A DNA stretch of 64,000 bases from Macrosoma leucophasiata (lineage: Eukaryota > Arthropoda > Insecta > Lepidoptera > Hedylidae): positions 24,721,501-24,785,500 of the forward strand of contig JAWQUS010000008.1 of the NCBI GenBank assembly GCA_036365455.1. The letters are read 5' to 3'. Position 1 is the first letter of the stretch. Each line of letters begins with the position of its first letter. This document shows positions 23,575 through 35,339 of this stretch, one piece after another. The notes under the pieces were generated by a model. That model saw nothing but the letters and a program-made list of their open reading frames with translations, ran no database searches and was not told where the DNA came from. The position numbers and the translations under genes were made by a program.

Positions 23575-23785
23575 ACATTTTTTACAATTTTGTCGGGCTG
23601 TCTATTTGTCCCGTCTAATCTCGGGAACGGCTGGACCGATGTTGACGGGACTTTCACTGGTAGATAGCTTATGTATTAAAGAGTAACTTACGCTACTTAT
23701 AAACTAGCTGCGCCCACGACTTCGTCCGGGTAGATACTGAACAATCATAAATTGTCACGCGGACGAAGTCGCGGGTACAGCTAGT
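23575..23785 (+). repeat. fam-E repeat ending in an 83-bp inverted-repeat hairpin
   Basis: CTCGGGAACGGCTGGACCGA and GACGGGACTTTCACTGG lead into a hairpin at 23703-23785. Its ends are ACTAGCTGCGCCCACGACTT and the reverse complement of ACTAGCTGTACCCGCGACTT, about 25 bp each. The same arrangement in opposite orientation lies at 56443-56635. Confidence 0.75.
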
Positions 23786-25549
23786 AATAAATTAATTTGT
23801 AGCGTGACTGGTGGAAGCGATAACTTGTGACTTGGCAGAAGCGCATCGCTTTCCCAATTTAATGAAAGGTGTGATATTGAGTCATAGAGTAAGGCAAGGG
23901 TGAGGTGAGGTGACGATCGCACACCGATACCATCCTCCGCAGCTGCATATTGAATCTATGACCCAGTCATTACAACAGCAATACGAGGTCAAGCATACCT
24001 AAATTTAATTGTATTTTGATTTAACTTGAGCCAGTCCTAGTATCCATATCACAAGTTAAATTTTAACACGAGTACCAATGTCTAGAATAAAATAAAATAC
24101 CAACACTAGTTTTATTATTCTTATTTATATTCATATACCAGATTTATCCCGCGACTTCGTCGCATAGAATTCATAACAAAAATTATGGAATACTTGCAAT
24201 GGTATTCAATTACATTGCAGTTAATTTTACAACTTTTGATCCAATATAATATTTTTTTATTCTGATTTCGCATACGTATATTAAACTTAAATTATTATCC
24301 CATTAAGAAACATAAAGCCGCCGGCGGCTAGACACAATTGACTATCCGAGATCACGGAAGCTAAAAACCCGATATGTTGAGTCGACTTTAAATAATAATA
24401 AATTAAAACACATTGTTTTACATCAATGCCTCCGCTCAAATGGTCGTCACGAAGCTATAGGCAACAATGTACTTGTTGCTCCTTGACATAAAAGGACGCT
24501 TTCCAAAAAAGATATTGAAAACAAGAAAAATAAAACATATAGGTCGTAAGTATGCTTTAAAGTCGATTCAAAATACCGACGCATGCGCATCGATTTATCA
24601 GCCTGCACTTAAAGGAAGCCCGTTATTAATAATGTAGGAGTTTAATTTCCATTAAACCATACGCAGATGTGACTCGAAACACTAATGTTTTTATTTCTGT
24701 GTCCACGCTTGAAACAATCACTTGGAAACACGAACTTAACGATTACTTTTTTCACATAAGGTTGGTGTAAGTAAGCAGTCCACATAGATGTTAAGTGATG
24801 ACTTCAGCCTACACAAACTGAGGTCAAAATAAATCGTTTCGATCGCCTCCGTCATAGAAATTACAAGACCACAAATTCTGTGCTGAAATCTATATGCCAT
24901 TGAATGATTGATTCATCAAAATTAATAAGCTCGTGTATTTGGATAATTAGATTTACCTTTCTTGTATCGTTAAATAGTTATCATTGAGTGATTGATTATG
25001 AAACTAATATCTATAATTCAGTCATTCACACATTGACGCTTAATATTCACATCACTAAGTTTAACCCTAGTAGTATGTTTTCATAAGTACAGACAATGAT
25101 AAATAGCCAGATCCGTTACTTACGTCCCGTGCGGGAATTGTACCCGCGACCTGCGCCAGGAAGCCGTTACATAATCACTGTACAATTAACATTCTTAATA
25201 CCATTAATTATCACTAATCGTTCAGGCGCTAGCATTACACCTAATAAATAAAGTACTTAATAAAATTATACCCATAAATATTCAAAATTAATACGATTAC
25301 TTATTACTGTGTCATGCTCGTTTATTTATTGATTTAAACTTTTGCACATAAAATATGTACAGAGGCGGACTTAATACCTAGTGGTATTCTCTACAAGTCA
25401 ACCTACAATCCAAAAAGAATTGTCAAAGGTGCATTAAAGTAGGAGGGAAATTACATTTGAGAAACAAAGAATTATATGTAATTATCGCACGCATTAATTA
25501 AGCACGTTTAGTATGGAATGTGTGGAATGCTAATTGATTAACTCAGTGT
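23786..25549. other. A+T-rich; eroded fam-A fragment, no gene
   Basis: Bases 24757-24892 keep fam-A text (GATGTTAAGTGATGACTTCAG) in reverse orientation. Around 25120-25170 CGGGAATTGTACCCGCGACC resembles a repeat tip with a box B-like core. No exons are recognised. Confidence 0.4.
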
Positions 25550-26850
25550 GTAGCGTAAGAAAGGTAGAGGTGGAGCTTCCGCCGCATCGCGACGGCTTTC
25601 GATGAAGAAAGTTCACGATTGAAGCCTCCACGCAATTTGCGGCTAAACTTTATTGCATTTCATACTATCATTACTAACTGTGACGAGAGGCGAGTTCCCG
25701 GCGCCCCCGCGACACCGCCAGCAAGACAATATGCGCGCATAGTCGTGAATATTTTAAAAGCAACATTTCGCAGCCTTCATTGAGTAATACGCGCCCTCAT
25801 TCGTGATGTCAGTTGGCTGCCGTTGGGCAACCGACACCTGATTTCCACACGAGAAATCAGATCAGATTTTCACGGCGTCATCGCCAGGTCCCTCGGGTCC
25901 CTTATTACGTGAAGCTCGCGATCCACCCGCGGACGCAAACACAAACATGATGAAAGTGACAATGCGCGGACAGGTTCCGAGCCGCTAAGTGCTAGCTGTC
26001 TTTCCGACTCATAATTATCGCCTATTAGAAAGTGATTGTGTAAATTTTTCTACATTATGTATATTACGAAATATTATGTTAGTCATTTCGTAAACACCGA
26101 GGTCCATGTGCATTTTGCATGAAATCGATAACGTGACATTTGCAAAATCAATATCTATGCATTATTTAAATTTAAAAGCTAAGTTATGTGTGTGTGTGTA
26201 TTATAATGTAGGTACTTACATGGCAATGGTCTTGTCCATGGCTGGAGCTGGCGAAGCGAGCGCGGAGAGGCGGCCCGGGAGCGGGCGGCTGCAACAGAAA
26301 CCTGCGTCAACACACGCGCCTTTCCCAAACGGCACTCAATTGCGACAGTGAAGCTCGACAAGGAAGCTGCAGCACATTTAAATGCAACGTTAATGTCAGA
26401 GAGCGTTTAAATGCCAATAGCGGCGACCTTTCGGTTTTGAACTAGGTTGCGCAAGCGAAGATCGCCGGTCGTGTGAGAAAGGCGAGTGCGTGAGGGGGGG
26501 AGACGCACCGGCGGGGGGGGGCGGGGCGGGGTGACACCGCTGGCGACGCGAACGGCGACTAACCTCGCCGCCGCGAGTGCACCTCTTACTTATAGCCGCG
26601 CGCGCCGCCCCACTGCCGCACCACTGCACCACCACACCACCCCTAGTCTTGCACCACCGCACCACCACCCCATCCTGCCCGCGAACCACCCCGTCCTACC
26701 CGCCCGCGACGCACCGCCGCGCTGCACCATCGCACCACTCACACCATCGCCTCATCCTGCTACATTCACGCGCATCCTCACCTTGACTGCTCAAGATCAT
26801 GACCAAAAGAAATTTTTCGTCATCATTCATAATCATACTCATGCTACATA
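25550..26850 (-). promoter_or_regulatory. G+C- and CpG-rich island, probable promoter of a minus-strand gene
   Basis: The composition changes sharply from the A+T-rich flanks, with runs such as GCGCGCGCCGCC and GGGGCGGGGCGGGG. On the minus strand TATAAG lies at 26594-26589 and an initiator-like TTAGTC puts a possible start at 26560, 34 bases downstream. A possible noncoding exon would run leftwards from there. A splice acceptor pattern (TTTCTGTTGCAG) ends at 26289, and an ATG in strong context follows at 26239. Bases 26610-26770 are a CACC-rich low-complexity tract; the plus-strand ORFs there reflect that tract and are not genes. Confidence 0.5.
26220..26239 (-). CDS. candidate first coding exon of an unidentified gene
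   Basis: On the minus strand CAGCTCCAGCC precedes ATG at 26239-26237, a good start context. Codons read MDKTIA and then two bases (AT) before a consensus donor GTAAGT at 26219-26214. The exon may begin at 26288 after a pyrimidine-rich acceptor, making the 5' UTR spliced. The gene is not recognised from six residues. Later exons would lie to the left. A G+C-rich frame after CTAGCACTTAG at 25987 fits the phase (AT|C, then GSEPVRALSLSSC...) but has no family resemblance. Splice sites and start are seen; the gene itself is inferred. Confidence 0.4.
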
Positions 26851-26851
26851 G

Positions 26852-27488
26852 ATATGATTGAATGAAACGAGAGTCAACTAGTTAGCACTACGGCAATTTT
26901 TTATGATTAGTGAAACCGTATCCTGAAAACGGCTCTGCGCATACCTACGTTTCACGGCCAAAACGCATACGTACTGTGTTTTACATCTCAGTAATACTGA
27001 TTATGTAACAATTGATGGAGAAATAAAAGTTCTAAAACGATAAACGTACATTATTATAATGTCAATGTCCAAACTGTCCAACTTAGGCAACTGATACGAA
27101 AGACATCAACGCGTTGTTTCATTTTACGTACCAATATGCGTGTTTTGAAAACTTTCTTGCTCCATTGTTTGACTAATCGCTATTATGGTTTCCTTTTGAG
27201 ATTGTAAATTAAATATTCTATAGTTCGTGCTTTTAATTATATGTATTGTGAATCTTTACTTTCAATTTCTGTACCATTTCTATAAATCGCATAATTTTAA
27301 AGATTTTTTATTAAGAGTTGTTTTTTAAATATGAGTTTGCCGAACCTTGGGGAAGTCCCGCCTGCGGTAAATACAAGGAACGGCGAGTCATTTATTCTGA
27401 ATACTTAGAACTTAAAACATTAAGCCAATGCCACCTCATAAACTTTACCAGTTACTGTTACTCGAAACGAGAGAGAGAGATAGATATT
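26852..27488. other. A+T-rich stretch upstream of the island
   Basis: No exon, RNA gene or repeat recognised apart from a short GA run near 27470. Confidence 0.4.
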
Positions 27489-27784
27489 ACAAAATATTTT
27501 TTTTTTAATATAATGGAAGTGGCAAACATTCATGCAGTTCACATTGATGTTAAGTGATGACTGCAGCCTATAGACACCCACACAAAGACCAAATACAAAA
27601 TGCAGATGCGTTACCACTTCTGAGGCCTAAGGTGTTATGCCTCTGTGCCGGAAATTCTGGGCCGTACATTACCACCTGACCGGAACACCACAGTGCTGAA
27701 CACTACCATTTAGCGGCAAGTATATTAGGTAATGCAGTGGTGCCTACGCCCGCGAGCTCCGTCACTGGAGGTCTAGCACCAGTA
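27489..27784 (-). repeat. fam-A copy, full length
   Basis: T-run, AATATAATGGAAGTGGCAAA, AGGCCTAAGGTGTTATGCCT, ending TCTAGCACCAGTA. Confidence 0.9.
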
Positions 27785-27814
27785 AATAACAATATAAAGA
27801 CGACGTAATCCCTA

Positions 27815-28078
27815 CTTAATATTATAAATAGTATATTTGTTTGTTACGCTTTCACACGAAAACTACTAAATCGATCATCATGAAACTTTATACACATGTC
27901 ATATTCTTGGAGGTATAATATAGTATATATTATACCTCCAAGAATATGACATGTGTACATAGGATAATTTTTACTAAAAAATTTGATAATATTATAATAT
28001 AATGTATAATAATAATAAATAATATTTGATATGAGATTTTAATAGCTTAAATGCGAGCGAAACCGCGGTTAAAAGCTA
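27815..28078 (+). repeat. fam-N-like repeat carrying a perfect palindrome
   Basis: ACTTAATATTATAAATAGTA, then CACACGAAAACTACTAAATC, then a palindrome at 27891-27957, and ending near GCGAGCGAAACCGCGG, which is the usual Lepidoptera-type end motif. The palindrome occupies the position where related repeats have simple sequence. Confidence 0.6.
27891..27957. repeat. perfect hairpin, 32-bp arms, 3-base loop
   Basis: The left arm at 27891-27922 (starts TACACATGTCATATTCTTGG) is the exact reverse complement of 27926-27957; the loop is GTA. No mismatch was found by eye. Confidence 0.95.
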
Positions 28079-28348
28079 ATCTATATACATAGATAAAAAT
28101 TAACTGCTGTTCGTTAGTCTCGCTAAAACTCGAGAACGGCTGGAATCATTTGGCTAATTTTGGTTTTGAATGATTTTTGGAAGTCCAGGGAAGGTTTAAA
28201 AGGTTAGAAAATATGACGAAATTGAAGGGAAATACTAAATACCACGATTTCATTTTTCCATTCAAATAGGCCGTATCTATCAAACCTTTGACACATTATT
28301 TAATTTTCATTGTGAGGCAATACGAAGTTTGCCGGGGCAGCTAGTTTA
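28079..28348 (+). repeat. fam-D dispersed repeat
   Basis: GCTGTTCGTTAGTCTCGCTA, GGCTAATTTTGGTTTTGAAT, CCGTATCTATCAAACCTTTG, ending TTTGCCGGGGCAGCTAGT. Copies with the same order lie at 51205 and 59981 (plus) and 34753 and 62405 (minus). Confidence 0.85.
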
Positions 28349-28661
28349 TTATAATAACGACTGTTTACTTTTAATATATTCCATATCATCGGGACGTGCG
28401 AAATGTCCCTACAGATGCGTCATGCGCATGCGTCACAGAGTCGACGACTCGAGCGGCACATAAGCAAGTGTTTAGTATACAGGAAGTGTCCTCAGCGGCC
28501 ACGATCCTTAAAGATCAAGCCAAACATGCTACATTAACCGTTGTGGAATTTTAAGAAGAAAAAACATTTATTTTCAGAATCCCGTAACCAAAGAGCGTAA
28601 ACGTAACTAGTGCGTAACCATATTTTAAGGAATCCCGTTCAAATAGGCTGTCTAAATTTCT

Positions 28662-28985
28662 GTAAGAGCCATACACTTGGGGGTAGAAGTGTCTAATGGC
28701 TTAATAGCGGGGAAGCTCACTCCGAGCTTGAGATTACTCGCTCACGATGGTGAAACCAGTACTGCACCTCTCGATACCCCCAGCCTCTCACGCCTGTGTT
28801 GCTCCCCGTCGACGATCGGGTTGGCAGTTTGGAGTGCCAACAAGGAGAGGCGAGTCACCATCTTCCTAATGTAGGATTCCACTATGTGAGATGTTGAATA
28901 TAGGCAGGTACCGGATCTCACACCATAAGCCCAGCCAGCCAGACCCCCTAGTTCACCCACATAGCCCAAAGTTTGGCAACGCATT
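28662..28985 (-). repeat. unclassified G+C-richer segment, probable old repeat
   Basis: Stands out from its A+T-rich flanks. A minus-strand frame (28742-28984) reads GYVGELGGLAGWAYGVRSG and LSLLALQTANPIVDG without a recognised domain. The TATAGGCAG..ACATCTCACA area resembles 33395-33440, which favours a repeat over a gene. Confidence 0.35.
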
Positions 28986-30130
28986 TCTCATTATAATAGT
29001 AGTATAGTAATGTGTTATGCGGGGCCTGTCTGTATTGAGTATTGATGCAGTCAGAGAGAGGTCCTGCCGAATGCAAATCATTACAAAGTCAAAATTCTCG
29101 GAAAAAAAAATCTACGTGTTCACGCGCAAGCCTAACTAAAGTCCGGGGTTCAAATTGAAAAACGGACCCTGAGCTGACGAGAGACATACCTACTTAACAA
29201 TAATATTTTATATAACAATAAAGTCACAATAAGGCATTTATGTGATCACACAAATTCGCTAGGGAAACTCATTTTAAAATGTCCTCTATCCTCAAAAAAT
29301 GGTCGTTGGGTTCAAAAATAATTCATGTTCCGATTTGATAGTGTTGTCCATAATTATCGGAAAAGAGGTACGCAATTTAACACATGTTGACTGAAAAGTG
29401 CCAACGCATTTGAAGCTTCTAATTTTAATGTAGATAGAGCTTGGAGTATTTACTAATATTGGCAGCTTTCATCACATTACAAAAAAAACGCTTAGTGTCG
29501 AAGGCTTCGACGGTACTCGTACGTTGCAGCAAAAGTCAAGGACACGCCACTCGATACGAGTCCAACTCGTTTGACTCATCTCCGCATTGATTGCTCGAAT
29601 AATCAAGTTATTTTCAATATCGGGTCACCTATATATTTTGAGTTACATAATTTATCCGACGGCGCCAGGTAGTACCAGTGAGTCAGTCGGTACTACGGAA
29701 TCGTGTTGAAATGGGTCACATTTTTTTAATATCTGGTTTGGTGACCAAGCTCGTAATGTTTAAAGCCAAATAATAAAAATTTTAATGCTAAAAACATGTT
29801 TGTATTTAAAATGGTTTAAAAAGGTGTGTTTTAACTGGTGTTCAAACATATATTAATAGGTACCTATCTACATATATATTGTTTCGTACTATACATAATT
29901 CTATCTACTTGTTTCGATCAGGGATTTGTAGGCATCTTCTCTCTTTCAAGCATCTTTTAATGCATCTCACTCACGTATGCTCATGTCATTATTTTTCGAA
30001 AAATGATGATAGGTACTAGCCGTCTATCGGTTGAGAGCATAAAACTATACCTAAATAGATTATCCCACTAAATCCTAAACTCTTAAAAAATACCAAAAAT
30101 AAAAAGTTTAGAGAAAACATATTTTATTTA
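28986..30130. other. no recognisable gene
   Basis: A+T-rich. A patch at 29490-29590 is more CpG-rich (GTCGAAGGCTTCGACGGTAC) but carries no supported exon. Confidence 0.4.
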
Positions 30131-30131
30131 T

Positions 30132-30345
30132 AATCCTATTAATATTATAAATGCGTGCGAAGTTTGTGAGTATGGACGTTTGTTAATCTTTAACAAAAAA
30201 ACTGCTTTATGGATTTGGATGAAACTTTACAGTAATATAGGTTAAACTTACATTGAAATAACTTAAAGGCTACAATATGTAATGATTAAAAGTACCTACA
30301 CGCATACGAAGTCGCAAGCAAAACCTAGTTTTACATATTTAAGTT
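30132..30345 (+). repeat. fam-N dispersed repeat
   Basis: CCTATTAATATTATAAATGC, TGCGAAGTTTGTGAGTATGG, then GATGAAACTTTACAGTAATA, ending near GAAGTCGCAAGCAAAACCTAG, the standard ends of this repeat type. Confidence 0.65.
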
Positions 30346-30542
30346 CTTGCTATTGGAATCTCATTTTGGAATTAAAAGAAACTATTATGTATTGTTCCAC
30401 CATTATTCGTGACGTCAAGCTAGAGAGTTGTGATAACTTGTGTTTGTGTTCAAAGGAGCTATGAACACGGAGTAGGGATGCACACAAAACATCGATGTTT
30501 ACCATCCAATGTAACGATGTTTTCAATACCTAGGTACAGTAC

Positions 30543-30790
30543 CTAGCAAGAAATATTGCACATCGAGCCTACCACATAACAGAAAAAAAACCTACGAAGA
30601 CAGTAGGCTAGTTCCGACTTCGTAGAACGTTATCTCAGCTGCACACTGCCTACGTAAGCACTGATCATCGATGACACAACTTGGTTCTATCTTCGATGGC
30701 ACTGATAGTCCGGTATTGGTCAAAACTTGATCAAAATGGTCGACAAACGTCACAAAGGTAAGGTGCGTTCTTGTTGGATACTTGTAATGT
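30543..30790 (+). repeat. fam-L element
   Basis: AAGAAATATTGCACATCGAG at the left, CGTAGAACGTTATCTCAGCT and CTGCCTACGTAAGCACTGAT in the middle, GGTCGACAAACGTCACAAAG at the right. It shows the uninterrupted order that is split by insertions at 51.2-51.7 kb. Confidence 0.75.
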
Positions 30791-31154
30791 CACAGTTTAT
30801 CAGTAAAACGCAGTAATGTGAGAAAAATATCTGCCTATAATTATACGAATAATACCATGAATCTTCGTAAATTTTTCTTAAAAACACCGCCGTAGTCATC
30901 ATGTAACTTCGCTTGTTATCATTTTACTTTGCTCATCATCGTTATCGTGTTTGTTATCTATTTTATTGGTCGTTATTTTCGCAATATAAATATATATATA
31001 TATTTATAAATACTTAATATATATGTATCCCGTATTTATTTACTATTATCTTTTATTATAAATATTATGTATTTACGATTTGTATAAGTGTTTTATTATT
31101 TTTTAGTAATTTCCCCTAATTGCTTTTTTCTAAGATCTCCGCGCCTATTTCGTT

Positions 31155-31240
31155 GTTTTCGACTCTACCCAAAGGTTGACTGGTAGATAATGCCTTTTAG
31201 TTGCATTAAGTCCGCCTTTTGTACAACATTGTTTTTGTGC

Positions 31241-31273
<33 letters not shown>
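31155..31273 (+). repeat. fam-M, LINE-like 3' end with (AATA)n tail
   Basis: CCCAAAGGTTGACTGGTAGA, GCATTAAGTCCGCC, then (AAAT)n. A second copy is at 61095-61200. A conserved core followed by a simple-repeat tail is typical of a retroelement 3' end. Confidence 0.65.
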
Positions 31274-31427
31274 GAACCTACAAAAGGCCTACGCATTCTG
31301 TGGTTCATGTCTAAAGTAACGATTGAGATAATCAGTCCCCATCCAACCCTTATATCAAATTAGATCATAACTCTTGAAACGGCCTCTACGTGGATTCATA
31401 ATGATGGATTGTCAATTATTTTTTATA

Positions 31428-31775
31428 CGCTTACTTACACTCACAGCTTCACATCTTTCTTCTTTCTTATATATAAAAATGAATGTTTGTCTGTATGTCC
31501 TTTATAGAATCGTAAACTACGCATTTGATCATGTGACGATCTTTAGCAAAGTTGTTGTGCATGAGCCCACGAAGGTTTCTGAGTTGGCAAATACGACAGA
31601 TGGCGCCACTGTCATTTTTAGTTGGTGGCGTAGCAACGCGCGCAGAGTTAATCTAGTTAGGTATACCTGGGATTAGGACCTGTGTCGTGGGTGCCGATAT
31701 ACACACAAACACCCAGATCCAAAACAAATATCTGTAAGCCATACAAATACGTATTTTACCACCGCCTACCCCGTA
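31428..31775 (-). repeat. SINE-C interrupted by another repeat
   Basis: TACGCTTACTTACACTCACA (31428-31456) and CCTGTGTCGTGGGTGCCGAT onwards (31678-31775) are contiguous in the SINE-C copy at 51484. Here 31457-31677 contains a TATATATAAAAATGAATGTT...GGTATACCTGGG segment, itself a repeat type. The SINE-C head is lost. Confidence 0.65.
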
Positions 31776-32075
31776 AGATAGTTTGACATAAACCTATGAA
31801 CATGTAACCGTAAAACATTTAAATAGAAACAGTTTTAATAAAAGAACGTAATTTTAAGTGTACCTATTCTAAAAACTACAATATTTTATAACATCGATAC
31901 TAATATATTGTTTTCGATACATTGATGTGCACCCCTACAATTTTGGTAGCCATCTCAATGGAATGTGTGTGTTACGTAATGACCACTTAGTGATAGGTTG
32001 ACAAAATTAAATAATGCTTACGGTTGTAATTTCGAATTCATATACCTATCGGTTGTGATTGTTATATTTTTTTAT

Positions 32076-32362
32076 TATTATTTATGTAATTGAAGTGGCA
32101 AACAAGCATGCAAGTTCACATTGATGTTAAGTGATGACTGCAGCCTATAGACACCCACACAAAGACCAAGGTCAAAATGCAAATGCGTTACCACTCTTGA
32201 GGCCTAAGGTGTTATGCCTCTGTGCCGGAAATTACAGGGCCGTACATTACCACCTGACCGGAACACGATAGTGCTGAACACTACCATTTAGCGGCAAGTA
32301 AATCAGATAATGCGGTGGTGCCTACGCCCGCGAGCTCCGTCACTGGAGCTCTACCACCAGTA
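32076..32362 (-). repeat. fam-A copy, full length
   Basis: TTATGTAATTGAAGTGGCAA to GAGCTCTACCACCAGTA with all internal blocks present. Confidence 0.9.
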
Positions 32363-32436
32363 TGATAATAGTTCCATATTTTGGTACATAAAAAAGCTGC
32401 AGTGAAGTCCAGTAATGGAACTTGTGACTGTTAGCC

Positions 32437-32735
32437 ATAGAGCAACACGGGCCACCGGACCGGAGAGGAGTATGCAAATGATGCAAAACAGTCTATCATT
32501 TTTTGCGGGGGTAAATTCGTATGACACACACACAACAAAAATCGACTATTGCTCCGAAACTCACACCTTGACTTTAACAAAATACATAAACAATAGATAT
32601 CACGTATCACGCACACATTTAAACATCTCGGCGACAGGCAAAGGAACACTTGTGCTTGTACTTTGACAGAGGGGAATGGCTGCATTTGGCTGCTCCCCTC
32701 CAGTCCGCCGCGGCCGGTGGCCCGTGTTGCTCTAT
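32437..32735 (+). mobile_element. fam-F MITE, about 300 bp
   Basis: Terminal inverted repeats ATAGAGCAACACGGGCCACC at the left and GGTGGCCCGTGTTGCTCTAT at the right. The interior TTTTTTGCGGGGGTAAAT and CTCACACCTTGACTTTAACA are shared with copies at 48358 and 58443. ORFs inside are shadows of the repeat. Confidence 0.85.
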
Positions 32736-33690
32736 GCTGTCAGCACTACATAACAGTATCAGGATCTGAATCAGAAATTCATTTATACATTCAGGGTTAC
32801 AAGCACCGCTTATAACAAGTCCAAAACAAACAAAACAAATTAATGTGAACAAAAATTGTTAAACCTACATGTCAAATTACAAATTAGAAAAATTATAATG
32901 GAGAAGATCATGTAGGTAGATGTATATCAGTAGAAAGTCTAATTTCCCCTTTTACAAACTGGCAACAAAGAGTAAAGAGAAAAGAAGAAGAGTAATTCTT
33001 TGTCAGTTCACTGGCGGAGTTCCAAAGGCCAATATGAAAGTAAAATTTAGTGTTCTGTGGTCAGCACAACCACAGTACCTTATGTTATAGTTTCAGCGCA
33101 AACGTGACCGGATCACGTTATATGTAAATATCATCACTGCAGCCGAAACACGTCCACAGCTGGACCTAATCCTACCCTAAATATCTTTACCTACAGTTAT
33201 GCATCAGCTGGGGGAATGCCATTACTATTAGCCCCACGCTTGGCTTAGACTGGCGGGTTGGCGACGGCAGTGACCTATCCATTATTAGATTTACTACCTC
33301 GCACCACCTGCACCTGTACAGTGGCGTAAGAATTTTCCTCCAAAGTGGACGGAAGGGTCGACACGTCCCGACGCCACACAGTTGAAAGAGACGGTCTTGT
33401 ATATATACATATGCCTATATTCAACATCTCACATTTTTTATCCTATAATAATGTGTTCTCAAAACATCTCCTTGGTTTGCAAACACCTTGGCATAGTTAT
33501 TTGGATATCAAATTTGCAACATAATTGTGCATTTATTTATTTCAAAAACGTTAGAAGGTAGTAACTTCAAATAAAATAATAGGGTATCCTGTTAAAAACT
33601 GGGCGTGTGGCCAATCAGGATGCGCAATCTAAATCGCGCTTATGTCTTGTTTTGTATCGTTTTGTATATATTCACTAACTTTCTATATAC
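32736..33690. other. no recognisable gene
   Basis: Mixed composition. Bases 33150-33420 are less A+T-rich with no open frame and may be eroded repeat (TATATACATATGCCTATATTC also occurs in related form at 28895). Confidence 0.4.
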
Positions 33691-34614
33691 TGTCGGGGTC
33701 AACTGCTCGAGGGAAGCCAGTTCGCCAAGCTGGTCTAAGTTGGTGCAGTTGTAGATGTCTCATCACAACTGGTCAGCTATAACGTTAAATCTCTTTAGTC
33801 AGTTATCTTGTCATACAAGGTGTCCGACATTATCACCTCGAAGGCAGTGTAGAACCGATTGCCGTTAATTCGACCCCTTTTTTGTCTATTGTGGAGGTAC
33901 CTTTAATATTTTCATGTTGCCTAATTAAAGTACAAAACGTGTAACTGCTATTCACATATTTATGTAAGCTAGCTTAGCGTAACTCGGTTGCACCAACATA
34001 TTTCGTTAAAGCCAAAGTTAATTTAACATCCTTCTTTAACTTTAACAAAGTTACAGTTAGTAGAGTATGTAAAATTTTAAATTAACTTTTCATCTATTTC
34101 CAGATAACTTTATCTACCTTCTTCTTTCTAAAATCTTTCAGCTATCATACTTTTCCTTTCATAGTTATTGAAAAATGATTATTGAATTTGTTCCTACACC
34201 TACGTAATACGGACTTCTAACGCCATCTAGTCGAAGCAAGTGGAACAATATAGAGATATCCTAATAGTTTAAGTGTATTATATAAAAATATAATCCATAT
34301 TCTCTGTCGCGAGTGTGAAGGTATTAATCGTTTTTATACAAATCAATTCAGGCGCTTCGCCGGCTCTGTTAGTCACAGTTCTAATCTAGCCTACGTAACA
34401 TATCTAATAATATATATTTAAATAAATAATTTAATACCATAAAAATTAAATACAAAGGGGTCGAATTAACGGCACTTGGTTAACACTGTCTTCGAAGTGC
34501 TTAAAGCCAGACTAAGCTGAACTTTAAGAATGACATTGTGTGTCTTTATTACCAGAGCCAATTTGGACCAGCTTGGCTTACTACTGGTTTACTTCGAGCA
34601 GTTGACCCCGACAG
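33691..34614. mobile_element. foldback-like element with long terminal inverted repeats
   Basis: The left end TGTCGGGGTCAACTGCTCGA mirrors the right end TCGAGCAGTTGACCCCGACA. The inner limits TTAATTCGACCCCTTTTTTG (33876-33895) and AAAGGGGTCGAATTAACGGC (34455-34474) also mirror each other. The two arms, roughly 160-195 bases, pair imperfectly with gaps throughout. The centre is A+T-rich and includes a GGTTGCACCA element fragment (fam-G) near 33990. No transposase frame, so it is non-autonomous. Confidence 0.75.
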
Positions 34615-34752
34615 CTAATATAAAGTTTTTGTCAATATACAAAAGGATGCAAAAAAAAACATTAGCACGATTCAGACCACGCGTTTTGATATTAAGGGAT
34701 ACACATTAGATTCAATTTGTAGTCCTACCCTACAGAAATGGTTTTTTTTAAA

Positions 34753-34982
34753 TAAATAAACCTAGCTGACCAAGTAAATTTCGTATTGCCTCAGCAGTAT
34801 TAAATAATGAGTGTGTGTGTATGGGAAAATTAGACTCTTGTTTTTACTATTTCCCTTACAATTTCTTCATGTTATTTACATTTTAAGCCTTCCCTGGACT
34901 TTCAAAAATAATTAAAAACTCAAGATTAACCAAATCGGTCCAGCCGTTCTCGAGTTCAAGCGAGACTAACAAACAGCAATTA
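34753..34982 (-). repeat. fam-D copy
   Basis: CGTATTGCCTCAGCAGTATT, TACTATTTCCCTTACAATTT, AAATCGGTCCAGCCGTTCTC and GCGAGACTAACAAACAGCAA are the fam-D blocks in reverse. Confidence 0.75.
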
Positions 34983-35339
34983 TTTTTTTTAATAAGTAGA
35001 TATTTAAGTAAATTAAAAGTTGTCGTAGGCTATTTACATTAATTGTGGTTGCTCACCATATCTGTTGCCGAATAACTTATCTGTATCAAAATGTACCTAA
35101 AACTTATAAATAAATGGGACAGAGGCACACATTAATTCATAATATTATTTCTGCGGAGAAGAATATCGGGTAACCAATTAAACAGACGTCTTTTGAAAAG
35201 CATTAATCGATTTATAAAATCTAAATTGCTTTCTTAATTACTCTAAGTCAGCCACTTATATCTTAGTGTCAACGCGCGTCTAAATAATATCATCTTAGCA
35301 ACTATTATATGTAGTTACCTTCTAGGTTAGCCACTCTAA

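Noticed and set aside
26486..26851. 121-codon plus-strand ORF and overlapping ORFs in the CACC-rich tract
   Set aside because: Composition is low complexity (CAC/CCC repeats) and all frames are open because the region is G+C-rich; no conserved motif.
30960..31060. A+T palindromic (TA)n stretch as a structural element
   Set aside because: Simple TATATA low complexity explains the symmetry.
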